Notes: generated by a model not told the origin, from the sequence alone. Counted from the stretch's first letter, positions 16,261 through 26,656 are shown. The stretch: DNA of 64,000 nucleotides from an alpha proteobacterium HIMB114 (GCA_000163555.2 ADAC02000001.1:310001-374000); one strand, 5' to 3'. Numbers and translations are program-made.

Positions 16261-18081
16261 ATGTGTGGAATTGTAGGAATAAATAGTAGCAAACCTGTAA
16301 CTGGAATTATATTAAATTCTCTTAAAAAATTAGAGTATAGAGGATATGACTCAGCTGGAGTGGCAACGCTTAAAGATGGTTTCATTAATGAAACAAAATG
16401 CGAAGGTAGGGTAGAGAGTTTAGAAAATATAATTTTTAAAAATAAAAATGACGGACCTATTGGTATTGGTCATGTTAGATGGGCAACGCATGGACAGCCA
16501 AGTCAAATTAATGCACATCCTCACTCATCGGAAAAAGTATCTGTGGTTCACAATGGTATTATTGAAAATTCAACTTTATTAAAAAAACATTTAATTAGAG
16601 CTGGTCATGAATTTAAATCTCAAACTGATACTGAAGTTATTACTCATTTAATTACAGAATATTTAAAAAAAAATGATTTAAAAACTTCAATATTAAAAAT
16701 GCTAAAGAGGCTACATGGAAGTTTTGCTCTAGGAATTATATTCAAAGATTTTCCAGATGTTATTGTTGGAGCAAGAAGAGGTTCTCCATTAGCTGTTGGC
16801 TATGGACCAAATGAAAATTATTTAGGTTCAGATTCTTATGCTTTAAAAACTATGACGAATAAAGTCAGCTACCTTAATGATGGTGAATTTTGTTTTATAT
16901 ATAAAAATCAAGTTGATTTTTTTAATTCGGAAGGTGAAAAAGTTAATAAAGAGGTATTAGAGGTTTCAACTGATGATCAAGGTTATGACAAAGGTAATTT
17001 TAAACATTTTATGGCAAAAGAAATTCATGAACAGCCAGATACAATTAAATCTTGTTTAAAAGAGTATATCGATAAAATTAATAAAGACGTCAATATCATT
17101 AATTTCCCGTGGGATAGTAAAAAAATAGAGAGTATTAAATTAATTGGATGTGGAACCGCTTATCATTCTTGTTTAATGGCTAAATATTGGATTGAACAAT
17201 TGACTGATATTGAAGTTGAAACTGATATTGCCTCTGAGTTTAGGTATAGAAAAAATAAATTTAAGAGTTCACAATTATACATTTTTGTATCTCAGTCAGG
17301 TGAAACCGCAGATACTTATGCAGCTTTAGATTTATGTGTAAAAAATAAAATGAACACTTGCTCTGTTGTAAATGTTGTTGAAAGTTCAATTGCAAGAGAC
17401 TCTGACTATGTTTTACCTATTCATTGCGGTCCAGAAGTCGGTGTTGCATCTACAAAGGCATTTCTTGGGCAATTGCTAGTATTATATTTATTAACATTAA
17501 AATTATCTTTTTTGAGAAATGAAATTTCTAAAAACGATTATAGTAAAAAAATCGATAATCTTTTGGAGCTTCCGAAATTAATTGAAGGTACTTTAAAATG
17601 TGAGAGTGAAATTCAAGAAGCTTCTAAAGATTTTTCTAAAGCAAAAGGTTCGATGTTTTTAGGACGAGGATACTCTTTTCCAATAGCACTGGAGGGAGCA
17701 TTAAAGCTTAAAGAACTTGCTTATGTTCATGCTGAAGGTTATCCAGCGGGTGAAATGAAACATGGTCCTTTAGCTTTAATTGAAAATGGGATGCCAGTTG
17801 TTGTGATTGCTCCACGTGATGAGCTCTATAAAAAAACCGTATCTAATATGCAGGAAGTAATATCTAGAGGTGGTAAAGTTCTATTGATATCGAACAAAAG
17901 TACAGATGAAATAAGTTCAGAAAATTTATGGAAAAAAATTCAAGTTGAAACAATTTCAGAAGATCTTTTTCCTTTTCTTGTAACAATCCCGTTGCAATTA
18001 CTTGCTTACTACGCTGCAAATTCTTTAGGTTACGATATTGATAAACCTAGAAATTTAGCAAAGTCGGTTACCGTAGAATAA
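16261..18081 (+). CDS. glmS: Glutamine--fructose-6-phosphate aminotransferase (isomerizing)
   Basis: A 606-residue enzyme, full length for the family. The N-terminus MCGIVGI carries the glutaminase nucleophile Cys2; GHVRWATHG and HNGIIEN follow. Two SIS isomerase domains are recognisable from VSQSGETADT and the GRGYSFPIALEGALKLKE region, ending with KSVTVE. It makes glucosamine-6-phosphate from fructose-6-phosphate and glutamine. The eight-base gap from glmU leaves no room for a glmS ribozyme, so control differs from that in Bacillus. Confidence 0.97.
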   Translation: MCGIVGINSSKPVTGIILNSLKKLEYRGYDSAGVATLKDGFINETKCEGRVESLENIIFKNKNDGPIGIGHVRWATHGQPSQINAHPHSSEKVSVVHNGIIENSTLLKKHLIRAGHEFKSQTDTEVITHLITEYLKKNDLKTSILKMLKRLHGSFALGIIFKDFPDVIVGARRGSPLAVGYGPNENYLGSDSYALKTMTNKVSYLNDGEFCFIYKNQVDFFNSEGEKVNKEVLEVSTDDQGYDKGNFKHFMAKEIHEQPDTIKSCLKEYIDKINKDVNIINFPWDSKKIESIKLIGCGTAYHSCLMAKYWIEQLTDIEVETDIASEFRYRKNKFKSSQLYIFVSQSGETADTYAALDLCVKNKMNTCSVVNVVESSIARDSDYVLPIHCGPEVGVASTKAFLGQLLVLYLLTLKLSFLRNEISKNDYSKKIDNLLELPKLIEGTLKCESEIQEASKDFSKAKGSMFLGRGYSFPIALEGALKLKELAYVHAEGYPAGEMKHGPLALIENGMPVVVIAPRDELYKKTVSNMQEVISRGGKVLLISNKSTDEISSENLWKKIQVETISEDLFPFLVTIPLQLLAYYAANSLGYDIDKPRNLAKSVTVE

Positions 18082-18087
18082 TTTCTC

Positions 18088-18117
18088 TTGTTAATTACAT
18101 CTTAGAGTTTATATACT
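18088..18117 (+). promoter_or_regulatory. Promoter of the DAHP synthase gene
   Basis: TTGTTA (18088-18093) and TATACT (18112-18117) with an 18-base spacer. Transcription would begin around 18123-18125, only two to four bases before the ATG at 18127, implying a nearly leaderless mRNA. Confidence 0.6.
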
Positions 18118-18126
18118 CATGGTTGT

Positions 18127-19503
18127 ATGAGTAATTGGAAATTAAATAGTTGGAGATCTAAACCGATCAAGCATCAACCTATTTATGCTGATCAGGGAAA
18201 GATAGATAATGTTTTAAAAGAGTTGTCTACTTTTCCTCCATTAGTTTTTGCTGGAGAGTCTAGATCATTAAAGAAAAAACTTGGCGAAGTTTCTCAAGGA
18301 AAAGCATTTTTGCTTCAAGGTGGAGATTGTGCAGAGAGTTTTCTAGAATTTCATCCAAATAACATCAGAGATTTTTTTAAAGTGGTGTTGCAAATGTCGC
18401 TTATTTTAACGGTGTCTTCAAAATTACCTGTTATTAAAGTTGGCAGAGTAGCTGGACAATTTTCAAAACCTCGAAGTTCACCAGTTGAAGTTAAAGATGG
18501 AAAAGAATTACCAAGTTACTTAGGTGATAACATAAATTCAATGGAATTTACCAAAGAAGGTAGAGACCCACAGCCAGAAAGATTGTTAAAAGCTTATTCT
18601 CAATCGGCTGCAACATTAAATTTACTACGTGCTTTTTCACAAGGAGGTTTTGCTGATCTGAATAAGGTGCATTTATGGAATATGTCTTTTGTTAATGAGA
18701 CAGCAAAAAACAAATATAAAGAAATTGCTGAAAAAGTTAGTGACGCACTTGCTTTCATGGAAGCTTGCGGAATCAATTCAGAGAATAATAGAAGGTTAAG
18801 GTCTGTTAATTTCTATACAAGTCACGAGGCATTATTGTTACCTGTAGAAGAAGCAATGACAAGAGTAGACTCTACAACTGGCGAATATCACAATACTTCT
18901 GCACACTTTCTGTGGATTGGAGATAGAACTAGACAATTAGATGGTGCACATGTTGAATACTGTAAAGGTATAAAAAATCCTTTAGGTATAAAATGTGGAC
19001 CTACATCTGATCCTAAAGAAATTGTAAAATTAACTGAGGTTTTAAATCCTGATAATGAACCGGGTAGAATAACTTTGATTGCAAGATTTGGTCACGATCA
19101 AGTTACAAAATTTTTACCAAATTTAATTAAAGAAGTTAAAAAAGCCGGGCGAAATGTAATTTGGTCCTGTGATCCAATGCACGGAAATACAATCAAATCT
19201 TCAACAGGTTTTAAGACTAGACCTTTTGATAATGTGTTGAGTGAAGTAAAGAATTTCTTCAAAGTACACCAAGACCAGGGTACTTTTGCAGGAGGTTTGC
19301 ATATTGAAATGACAGGTCAAGATGTAACTGAGTGTACAGGTGGCGCTCAAAATATTACTGATAAGGATTTATCGAATAGATACCATACTCATTGCGACCC
19401 TAGATTGAATGCTAACCAAGCATTAGAACTTGCTTTTTTAATTTCAGAAGAAATTAAGAAAAATGCTAATTTTTCTAAAAATGGCATACAAGAAGCGTCA
19501 TAA
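18127..19503 (+). CDS. 3-deoxy-7-phosphoheptulonate synthase, class II
   Basis: A 458-residue class II (plant/actinobacterial type) DAHP synthase, recognisable by WKLNSWRSKPIKHQPIYAD, LLQGGDCAESF, KVGRVAGQFSKPRSSP and WSCDPMHGNT. It condenses phosphoenolpyruvate with erythrose-4-phosphate as the first step of the shikimate pathway. Its own promoter sits right against the start codon, with no room for an attenuator or leader peptide, so tryptophan-type attenuation is unlikely. It is unrelated in sequence to the E. coli AroFGH enzymes. Confidence 0.95.
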   Translation: MSNWKLNSWRSKPIKHQPIYADQGKIDNVLKELSTFPPLVFAGESRSLKKKLGEVSQGKAFLLQGGDCAESFLEFHPNNIRDFFKVVLQMSLILTVSSKLPVIKVGRVAGQFSKPRSSPVEVKDGKELPSYLGDNINSMEFTKEGRDPQPERLLKAYSQSAATLNLLRAFSQGGFADLNKVHLWNMSFVNETAKNKYKEIAEKVSDALAFMEACGINSENNRRLRSVNFYTSHEALLLPVEEAMTRVDSTTGEYHNTSAHFLWIGDRTRQLDGAHVEYCKGIKNPLGIKCGPTSDPKEIVKLTEVLNPDNEPGRITLIARFGHDQVTKFLPNLIKEVKKAGRNVIWSCDPMHGNTIKSSTGFKTRPFDNVLSEVKNFFKVHQDQGTFAGGLHIEMTGQDVTECTGGAQNITDKDLSNRYHTHCDPRLNANQALELAFLISEEIKKNANFSKNGIQEAS

Positions 19504-19543
19504 CTGCAATTGTAGTTTTTTATATCCTTGATAACCTGGAATT

Positions 19544-20278
19544 ATGGACGTTGAAAAAAGAGTAAGCATAATTAAAGATTGGATTGTTGACTATGTTAAC
19601 AGTATGCCAAAAAAAGCATCAACTTTAGTTGTTGGTGTATCTGGTGGAATAGATTCTGCAGTAGTAAGTACTATTTCTTCAATGACTGGTATTAAAACAA
19701 TTGTTTTGTCCATGCCAATTAGACAAATAAAATCACAAGATGATTTAAGCAAATTACATTGTAACTGGTTAGAAAATAAATTTAAAAACACAACTTATCT
19801 AAATATTAATCTTGATGACGTTTTTACAAATTTTGAAAACGCTCTTGGATCAAATGACAATGAACATGCCTTTGCAAATTCTAGGGCAAGACTAAGAATG
19901 ACAACCTTGTATCAAGTTGCAGGCTCAAATAATGGAATTGTAGTTGGAACTGGTAATAAAGTAGAGGATTTTGGCGTAGGTTTTTACACGAAATATGGAG
20001 ATGGAGGAGTTGATATTTCTCCAATAGCTGATTGCACCAAAACACAAGTTTGGGATATGGGAAAATTCTTAAAAATTGACCAAAAGATTATCGATGCTCC
20101 TCCCACAGATGGTTTGTGGACTGATGGAAGAAATGACGAGGATCAACTAGGCATGTCTTATCAAGATTTAGAAGAAGCCATGATTAATCCAGATTCTAAA
20201 AATTTTGAAAAATATAAAAAAATTAGAGAAAATAACCTTCATAAAATGAAGGAAATACCTGTTTGTAAATTTAATTAA
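19544..20278 (+). CDS. nadE: NH3-dependent NAD synthetase
   Basis: A 244-residue PP-loop ATP pyrophosphatase. GVSGGIDSAVV is the ATP-binding loop, and VVGTGNKVEDFGVGFYTKYGDGGVD in parts is the deamido-NAD binding segment. It has no N-terminal nitrilase/glutaminase domain, so it uses free ammonia rather than glutamine to amidate deamido-NAD. The 40-base gap to the upstream DAHP synthase gene shows no clear promoter, so read-through is likely. cysS follows 20 bases later. Confidence 0.94.
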   Translation: MDVEKRVSIIKDWIVDYVNSMPKKASTLVVGVSGGIDSAVVSTISSMTGIKTIVLSMPIRQIKSQDDLSKLHCNWLENKFKNTTYLNINLDDVFTNFENALGSNDNEHAFANSRARLRMTTLYQVAGSNNGIVVGTGNKVEDFGVGFYTKYGDGGVDISPIADCTKTQVWDMGKFLKIDQKIIDAPPTDGLWTDGRNDEDQLGMSYQDLEEAMINPDSKNFEKYKKIRENNLHKMKEIPVCKFN

Positions 20279-20298
20279 GGTGTTTATTAATTATTTTA

Positions 20299-21645
20299 AT
20301 GGCACTTAAAATTTCAAATACTTTAACTCGATCTAAAGAAAAATTTATACCAATAGATGAAAAAAATATCAGAATGTATGTTTGTGGTCCAACAGTATAT
20401 GATTATCCTCATGTTGGAAATGCAAGACCATTAATTGTTTTTGATTTATTATTTAGATTATTATCTAAAATTTATTCAACTTCTAAAGTTACATATGTAA
20501 GAAATATAACAGATATTGATGATAAAATTATTGAAGCATCAAATAAATCTAAAATTTCAATTCAAGATCTTACAAGTAAAGTAACAAAAGACTTTCATGA
20601 TGACTGTAATTACCTAGGATGCCTCAATCCAACAATAGAACCTAAAGCTACAGAGCATTTAAATGAAATGATTAATTTAATTAAAAAATTAATTCAAAAT
20701 GATTTTGCCTATGAGTCTAATGGGCATGTATATTTTCAAGTTACAAAATTTAAAAAATATGGAAATTTATCCAATAAAAAAATTGAAGAATTAATTTCTG
20801 GTTCTAGAGTTGAGGTTTCTGACAACAAAAAAGAACCAGGAGACTTTGTTCTTTGGAAACCTAGCAAAGAAAATGAACCTAGTTGGGACTCTCCATTTGG
20901 AAAAGGACGTCCAGGTTGGCATCTAGAATGTTCCGCAATGTCTGAAAAATATCTTGGTAATCATTTTGATATTCATGGCGGAGGTTTAGATTTAATTTTT
21001 CCTCATCATGAAAATGAAATTGCCCAATCTACTTGCGCAAATAATAATGAAAAATTTTCTAATTATTGGTTACACAATGGTTACGTTACTGTTGAAAAAC
21101 AAAAAATGTCAAAATCACTTGGTAATTTCATTACCATTAATGAATTAAAAAAAAATTATAATGGACAGGTTGTAAGACTTGCTATGCTAAGCACACATTA
21201 TACTCAACCATTTGATTGGAATGAAAAAATTTTAGACGTATCTCAAAAAAGCTTAGATAAATGGTATGAATTTTATTCTGATGAAAAAGAAGAAATAAGC
21301 GAAGAAAATTTAAAATTTTTATTAGACGATTTAAACACACCTTTAATGATTTCAAATATCCATGAGTTATATAAAAAAGCAAAAACTGGAGACAGTTTGT
21401 CGGCTAAACAGTTATCATCCTCATGCAAAATTTTAGGCTTGTTTAATCAAACCCACGATGAATGGAAAAATTTTAAAAAAATAGGAAAAATTACTGCAGA
21501 AGAAATAGAAAAATTAATATCAGAGAGAAATAAAGCTAGATCTAAAAAGGATTTTAAAACATCAGATGAAATTAGAGATTTGTTAGTAAGCAAAGGTGTT
21601 CTAATTAAAGACAAAGATGGTATTACGACCTGGGAATACAAATGA
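20299..21645 (+). CDS. cysS: Cysteinyl-tRNA synthetase
   Basis: A 448-residue class I synthetase. It contains CGPTVYDYPHVGNAR (HIGH-type motif with a zinc-ligand Cys), WHLECSAMS and HHENEIAQS (further zinc ligands) and KMSKS. The enzyme charges tRNA-Cys. Its stop overlaps the start of cimA as ATGA, so the two are translationally coupled. Confidence 0.96.
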   Translation: MALKISNTLTRSKEKFIPIDEKNIRMYVCGPTVYDYPHVGNARPLIVFDLLFRLLSKIYSTSKVTYVRNITDIDDKIIEASNKSKISIQDLTSKVTKDFHDDCNYLGCLNPTIEPKATEHLNEMINLIKKLIQNDFAYESNGHVYFQVTKFKKYGNLSNKKIEELISGSRVEVSDNKKEPGDFVLWKPSKENEPSWDSPFGKGRPGWHLECSAMSEKYLGNHFDIHGGGLDLIFPHHENEIAQSTCANNNEKFSNYWLHNGYVTVEKQKMSKSLGNFITINELKKNYNGQVVRLAMLSTHYTQPFDWNEKILDVSQKSLDKWYEFYSDEKEEISEENLKFLLDDLNTPLMISNIHELYKKAKTGDSLSAKQLSSSCKILGLFNQTHDEWKNFKKIGKITAEEIEKLISERNKARSKKDFKTSDEIRDLLVSKGVLIKDKDGITTWEYK

Positions 21646-23246
21646 GCAAAGAGAAAATTTATTTATTTGATACTACTTTGAGAGATGGCGCTCAAACTGA
21701 AGGCGTTGATTTTGGTATGGATGATAAAGTTAAAATTGCTAATGCATTGTCTGAAGTTGGTATAGATTATGTTGAAGGTGGGTGGCCTGGTGCAAATCCT
21801 ACAGATACTAGTTTTTTTAACGAACCACCAAAGTTAAAAAGTAACCTAGTTGCTTTTGGAATGACGAAAAGGTCTGGCAGAAGTTGTGAAAACGATCCTG
21901 GTATATCGTCAATTGTAAACGCAAATGTTAATCATGTATGTATTGTTGGAAAGAGTTGGGATTATCATGTTGATGTTGCTCTTGGCATCTCTAAAGAAGA
22001 AAACTTAGAAAATATTAAAGATACAACTAAATATTTTATTAAAAATAATAAAGAATTCATGTTTGATGCTGAACATTTTTTTGATGGTTATAAAAATAAC
22101 AAAGATTATGCTCTATCTTGTTTAAAAGCTGCTTATGATAATGGAGCTAGATGGATTGTTCTTTGTGATACAAATGGTGGAACACTACCTAATGAAGTTA
22201 CCGAAATTGTGTCCGATGTATCAAAAATAATTCCAAATGATCATATAGGTATACATGCTCATAATGATACTGGTAACGCAGTTGCAAATTCATTATCTGC
22301 AGTATTAGCGGGAGCAAGACAAATACAGGGAACATTAAATGGATTAGGTGAGAGATGCGGTAATGCTAATTTAGTTTCAATAATACCTACATTAATTTTA
22401 AAAAATTCATTTAATAAAAATTTTGAAACAAACATTAATACTGGAAAACTAAAAAAACTTACAAATTGTTCTAGATTATTAGATGAAGTTTTAAACAAAA
22501 CTTCAAACAAACATGCTCCATATGTTGGCGCATCAGCTTTTGCACATAAAGGAGGATTGCACGTTTCTGCTGTTCAGAAAAATCCCAAAACATATGAGCA
22601 CATTGAGCCAGAGCAAGTTGGTAACGAAAGATCAATTGTAATTTCTGATCAAGCAGGTCGATCAAATATTTTATCAAGATTAGAAAAGCTTGATATTCAA
22701 ATAAATAAAGATGATCCTAAAATTCAAACTATTTTAGATGAAGTTAAAGATAGAGAGTTTACCGGATATTCTTATGATGGAGCAGATGCTTCTTTTGAAC
22801 TTTTAACAAGAAGATTGTTAGGAGAAGTTCCAAATTATGTACAAATTAAAAATTATGAAGTTAAAATTGTAAAAGATACCGATAAAAAAAATATTAACTC
22901 TATTGCCAAAGCTTATTTAATTGTTGATGGAAAAGAAATTCTTTGCGAGGGTGAAGGTAACGGTCCTGTAAATGCACTAGATCAAGCGATAAGATCCAAT
23001 CTTGATAAAATTGGAAAGTATTCAGATTATTTAAAAGATTTAAGATTGATTGATTATAAAGTTAGAATCTTAAACACAGGCACAAATGCAACAACTCGAG
23101 TATCAATTGAAAGTTCTGATGACAAAGGCAAAAGTTGGTTTACCATCGGTGTATCACCAAACATAATAGAGGCTTCATTCAAGGCTTTGTTAGATAGCAT
23201 AGATTATAAGCTTTTTAAGGAAAATGCTCCTTCAAGTAGCAATTGA
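21642..23246 (+). CDS. cimA: (R)-citramalate synthase
   Basis: A 534-residue member of the LeuA/homocitrate synthase family. The N-terminal TIM barrel has DTTLRDGAQTEGVDF, HAHNDTGNAV (metal-binding His pair) and GTLNGLGERCGNANL; a C-terminal LeuA regulatory domain carries GEGNGPVNALDQAIR. The length and the early DGAQTEGV form match CimA of the 520-540-residue type, which joins pyruvate and acetyl-CoA and opens a threonine-independent route to isoleucine. It is coupled to cysS by a four-base overlap. The TTGACA of the rpsD promoter lies over its stop codon. Confidence 0.9.
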   Translation: MSKEKIYLFDTTLRDGAQTEGVDFGMDDKVKIANALSEVGIDYVEGGWPGANPTDTSFFNEPPKLKSNLVAFGMTKRSGRSCENDPGISSIVNANVNHVCIVGKSWDYHVDVALGISKEENLENIKDTTKYFIKNNKEFMFDAEHFFDGYKNNKDYALSCLKAAYDNGARWIVLCDTNGGTLPNEVTEIVSDVSKIIPNDHIGIHAHNDTGNAVANSLSAVLAGARQIQGTLNGLGERCGNANLVSIIPTLILKNSFNKNFETNINTGKLKKLTNCSRLLDEVLNKTSNKHAPYVGASAFAHKGGLHVSAVQKNPKTYEHIEPEQVGNERSIVISDQAGRSNILSRLEKLDIQINKDDPKIQTILDEVKDREFTGYSYDGADASFELLTRRLLGEVPNYVQIKNYEVKIVKDTDKKNINSIAKAYLIVDGKEILCEGEGNGPVNALDQAIRSNLDKIGKYSDYLKDLRLIDYKVRILNTGTNATTRVSIESSDDKGKSWFTIGVSPNIIEASFKALLDSIDYKLFKENAPSSSN

Positions 23247-23270
23247 CAATAGGTTTTTGATATCTATAAC
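23243..23270 (+). promoter_or_regulatory. Strong promoter of rpsD
   Basis: A perfect TTGACA (23243-23248), which overlaps the cimA stop codon, and TATAAC (23265-23270), with 16 bases between. Transcription should begin near 23276-23278, leaving a leader of only about eight bases before the rpsD ATG. Confidence 0.75.
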
Positions 23271-23284
23271 TCCAGTTTTTATAA

Positions 23285-23902
23285 ATGACAAAAAGAATAA
23301 AATCTAAGCATAAAGTTGATAGAAGGTTAGGGACTAACATTTGGGGTAGACCAAAAAGTCCATTTAATTCTAGAGCTTACGGCCCAGGTCAACATGGACA
23401 AAGATCTTCAGCTAAACCATCAGATTACAAAGTTCAGTTACAAGCAAAACAAAAATTAAAAAATTATTATGGAAATTTAAATGAAAGACAGTTTAGAAAT
23501 TTATACAGAGAAGCAGATCGCAGAAGAGGAAATACCGGAGAGAATCTAGTAGGTCTTTTAGAGAGTAGATTGGATGCTGTGATTTATAGAGCAAAATTTG
23601 CAACAACTGTTTTTCAAGCTAGACAGTTAATTAATCACGGACACGTAAAAGTTAACGGTAAAAGAGTAAATATTTCAAGTTTCAAGTTAAACGACAAAGA
23701 TGAAGTAGAGATTAAAGAATCTTCAAAGCAACTTGCTTATGTATTAGCATCAACGCAATTAAAAGAACGTGATGTTCCTGAATATATTTTTGCAGATCAT
23801 AAAAAAATGACAGCTAAATTGGCAAGAGTCCCAAAGTTTGATGAAATTCCATACCCAGCGATAATGGAACCAAATTTGGTAGTTGAATATTATTCTAGAT
23901 AA
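23285..23902 (+). CDS. rpsD: 30S ribosomal protein S4
   Basis: A 205-residue S4, full length, with the N-terminal [26 protein letters not shown] region in parts and a central S4 RNA-binding domain ([33 protein letters not shown] in overlapping pieces). It nucleates 30S assembly by binding 16S rRNA. It is transcribed alone from its own promoter, away from the alpha operon. The very short leader leaves no space for the structured S4 autoregulatory site known in E. coli. Its stop abuts the stop of convergent grxD. Confidence 0.97.
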   Translation: MTKRIKSKHKVDRRLGTNIWGRPKSPFNSRAYGPGQHGQRSSAKPSDYKVQLQAKQKLKNYYGNLNERQFRNLYREADRRRGNTGENLVGLLESRLDAVIYRAKFATTVFQARQLINHGHVKVNGKRVNISSFKLNDKDEVEIKESSKQLAYVLASTQLKERDVPEYIFADHKKMTAKLARVPKFDEIPYPAIMEPNLVVEYYSR

Positions 23903-24232
23903 TTACTTTTTAAAATTAATGCCCTTGTCTTCAAAAAGTTTTTGAAGTTCTTTTTTTTCAAACATTTCTCTAACAATATCGCACCCTCCAACAAATTCTT
24001 CATTAACATAAAGTTGAGGAATAGTAGGCCAATTACTATATTCTTTAATTCCATTTCTAATTTCTTCGTCATCTAAAACATTAATACCGGTAAATTGCAC
24101 TTCTAAATGTTTTAAAACATTTGCAACAGCCATTGAAAAACCACACTGAGGCATATCAGGGGTACCTTTCATGAATAATACGACTTTATTATTTTTAATT
24201 ATCTCATCTAATTGTTTATTGATTTCTGACAT
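23903..24232 (-). CDS. grxD: Monothiol glutaredoxin (Grx4/CGFS type)
   Basis: A 109-residue glutaredoxin with the monothiol active site CGFS (Cys30, in MPQCGFSMAV) and the glutathione-binding WPTIPQLYV and GGCDIV. CGFS glutaredoxins bind a bridging [2Fe-2S] cluster, usually in partnership with BolA proteins, and deliver it to target enzymes. The bolA gene directly upstream overlaps it by one base, which supports this. It is last in a long operon that begins at sfsA. Confidence 0.94.
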   Translation of the reverse strand: MSEINKQLDEIIKNNKVVLFMKGTPDMPQCGFSMAVANVLKHLEVQFTGINVLDDEEIRNGIKEYSNWPTIPQLYVNEEFVGGCDIVREMFEKKELQKLFEDKGINFKK

Positions 24233-24462
24233 TATTTTTCCTTTGTTGTTAAGGCAAGCGCATGAAGTTCAGCGCCCATTTTACCTTTTAAAGCTTTATA
24301 AACCATTTGATGTTGTTGTACACGGGTTTTACCTTTAAATTGTGATGATTTAATTTTTGCAGAAAAATGATTATCATCACCTGCGAGATCTTGAATTTCA
24401 ATGTCTGCATCAGGAAAACCTTCTTTTAACAATTTTTCAATTTCTTCTTGTTTTATTGCCAT
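24232..24462 (-). CDS. BolA-family protein
   Basis: A 76-residue BolA-fold protein (IbaG/BolA2 size) with the conserved RVQQHQMVYKAL helix and its cluster-ligand histidine, ending in ALALTTKE. BolA proteins form heterodimers with CGFS glutaredoxins that carry [2Fe-2S] clusters. Its stop shares one base with the grxD start, and purL ends four bases upstream of its start. The order purL-bolA-grxD recurs in alphaproteobacteria. Confidence 0.9.
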   Translation of the reverse strand: MAIKQEEIEKLLKEGFPDADIEIQDLAGDDNHFSAKIKSSQFKGKTRVQQHQMVYKALKGKMGAELHALALTTKEK

Positions 24463-24466
24463 GAGA

Positions 24467-26656
24467 TTAATTATTGTATTTATAAAACCATTCTTTATTT
24501 AGCTTAGATAATTCTTGTAAATCAAATTTCAAGTCATCATCTATGTTAATTTTTTCTGATGTTTTGCCAATATTTTCAAAGTAAACATTTAAATCTACAA
24601 GTTTTTTTTCAAAGCTATTTTTGTTTTGATCATCAACCTCAACAATATATCTAGACTGATCCTCACCAAATAAAAATTTAACTCTATCCAATGATTTTTT
24701 GTTCGTATTTAATTTAAAACCAATTTGAGAAGCTATACTCATTTCTAATAAACATAAAATTAGACCACCTGATGATATGTCATGACATGACTCAATTAAA
24801 TTTTTATTTATTAGCGATCTGATTGCTTCACTATTTTTTAATTCATCATTCAAATCAATAGGTGGCGGAGGACCTTTTTTTAAATGTAAAATGTCATAAC
24901 AAAGTACACTCTGTTCTAGGTGACCTATTGTTTTACCAATAATATAGATATTATTATTTTTATTTTTAAATCTTGAACTTTTAACTTTTGAAATATCTTT
25001 AATTAAACCTACACCACCAATCGTTGGAGTGGGGTTAATACCAACGCCGTTAGTTTCATTATAAAGAGAAACATTTCCTGATATCACTGGATAATTTAAT
25101 TTCTTGCAGGCTTCCGTCATACCTTTGATGACACCAACAAATTGACCCATGATTTCTGGTTTTTCAGGATTGCCAAAGTTTAAACAGTTGGTAATCGCAA
25201 TAGGTTCTGCACCGACAGCACATAAATTTCTATACGTTTCGCATACCGCTTGCATTCCTCCAGTATAAGGATGAGAATTGCAATATCTTGGCGTGCAATC
25301 GACGGAGGCTGCAATTGCTTTTTTATTATTGCCATGAACCCTAATAACCGCAGCGTCGCCGCCTGGAAATTGAGCGGTATCACACATAACCATATGATCA
25401 TATTGCTCCCATACCCATGATTTATCTGCTTGGTTTGGATGGGATAATAAATTTTTAATCGTTTGATCTAAATTGACATCATCTAATTTTTTCTCAAGAT
25501 CAGTTTGTTCTGGTTTTTTAATTTCAATCCATTCTCTTTCATATTTTGGAGCCTCATCTGCTAATGCAGAAATTGGTATATCGCAAACAGTTTTATTATC
25601 ATATTTTAAAGTAAGGTTTTTTGAGTCAGTCAAAATTCCAATTACAGAAAAATCCAAGTCCCATTTTTTAAAAATTTTTTCAGCTTCTTTTTCTTTTCCA
25701 GTTTTAAGAACAATAAGCATTCTTTCTTGGCTTTCAGATAGCATCATCTCATAAGGAGTCATGCCTGTTTCGCGGCATGGTACTTTGTTAAGATCTAATT
25801 CAATTCCAATATTTCCTTTTGAAGCCATTTCTACTGAAGAAGAAGTTAAACCTGCAGCCCCCATATCTTGAATAGACACAATTGTATCTGTTTGCATTAA
25901 TTCAAGACATGCTTCTAATAATAATTTTTCAGCAAAAGGATCTCCAACTTGAACCGTGGGTTTTTTTGACTCTGAATCCGAGTCAAATTCCTGAGACGCC
26001 ATGGATGCACCATGAATTCCATCTCGTCCAGTTTTTGAGCCTACATAAATTACCGGATTACCCACTCCACTTGCAATCGAATAAAACACCTTATCTTTTT
26101 TTGCTAAACCAATGTTCATTGCATTAACCAAGATATTACCATCGTAACAGCTATCAAATTCCACCTCTCCACCAACAGTAGGAACTCCGATACAATTTCC
26201 ATACCCTGCAATTCCTGCAACCACACCATTCAAAAGATGTTTAGTTTTTGGGTGATTAGGTGATCCAAAACGAATTGCATTTAAATTAGCAATTGGTCTT
26301 GCGCCCATAGTAAATACATCTCTCAAAATTCCACCAACACCAGTAGCAGCACCTTGATATGGCTCAATAAATGATGGATGGTTGTGACTTTCAATTTTAA
26401 ATATAGCAACATCACCATCATCAATATTAATTACACCTGCATTTTCACCTGGTCCTTGAATTACCCTGTCATTTTTGGTTGGTAATGTACCTAGCCACAC
26501 TCTTGAAGATTTATAAGAACAGTGCTCATTCCACATTGCTGAAAAAATTCCAAGTTCAGTAAAGTTTGGATTTCGTCCAATTAAAATTTTAATTTTTTCA
26601 TACTCTTCTGGTGTTAGACCATGCTGTACTGCTAAATCTAAATTTACTTCTGTCAT
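24467..26656 (-). CDS. purL: Phosphoribosylformylglycinamidine synthase, large subunit
   Basis: A 729-residue small-type PurL that needs PurQ and PurS as separate partners, unlike the ~1300-residue fused enzyme of E. coli. Conserved features include [10 protein letters not shown] near the N-terminus, [19 protein letters not shown] and SGNVSLYNE. It makes FGAM from FGAR with ATP and ammonia. The start overlaps the purQ stop by one base, and all three subunit genes are contiguous. Confidence 0.97.
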   Translation of the reverse strand: MTEVNLDLAVQHGLTPEEYEKIKILIGRNPNFTELGIFSAMWNEHCSYKSSRVWLGTLPTKNDRVIQGPGENAGVINIDDGDVAIFKIESHNHPSFIEPYQGAATGVGGILRDVFTMGARPIANLNAIRFGSPNHPKTKHLLNGVVAGIAGYGNCIGVPTVGGEVEFDSCYDGNILVNAMNIGLAKKDKVFYSIASGVGNPVIYVGSKTGRDGIHGASMASQEFDSDSESKKPTVQVGDPFAEKLLLEACLELMQTDTIVSIQDMGAAGLTSSSVEMASKGNIGIELDLNKVPCRETGMTPYEMMLSESQERMLIVLKTGKEKEAEKIFKKWDLDFSVIGILTDSKNLTLKYDNKTVCDIPISALADEAPKYEREWIEIKKPEQTDLEKKLDDVNLDQTIKNLLSHPNQADKSWVWEQYDHMVMCDTAQFPGGDAAVIRVHGNNKKAIAASVDCTPRYCNSHPYTGGMQAVCETYRNLCAVGAEPIAITNCLNFGNPEKPEIMGQFVGVIKGMTEACKKLNYPVISGNVSLYNETNGVGINPTPTIGGVGLIKDISKVKSSRFKNKNNNIYIIGKTIGHLEQSVLCYDILHLKKGPPPPIDLNDELKNSEAIRSLINKNLIESCHDISSGGLILCLLEMSIASQIGFKLNTNKKSLDRVKFLFGEDQSRYIVEVDDQNKNSFEKKLVDLNVYFENIGKTSEKINIDDDLKFDLQELSKLNKEWFYKYNN

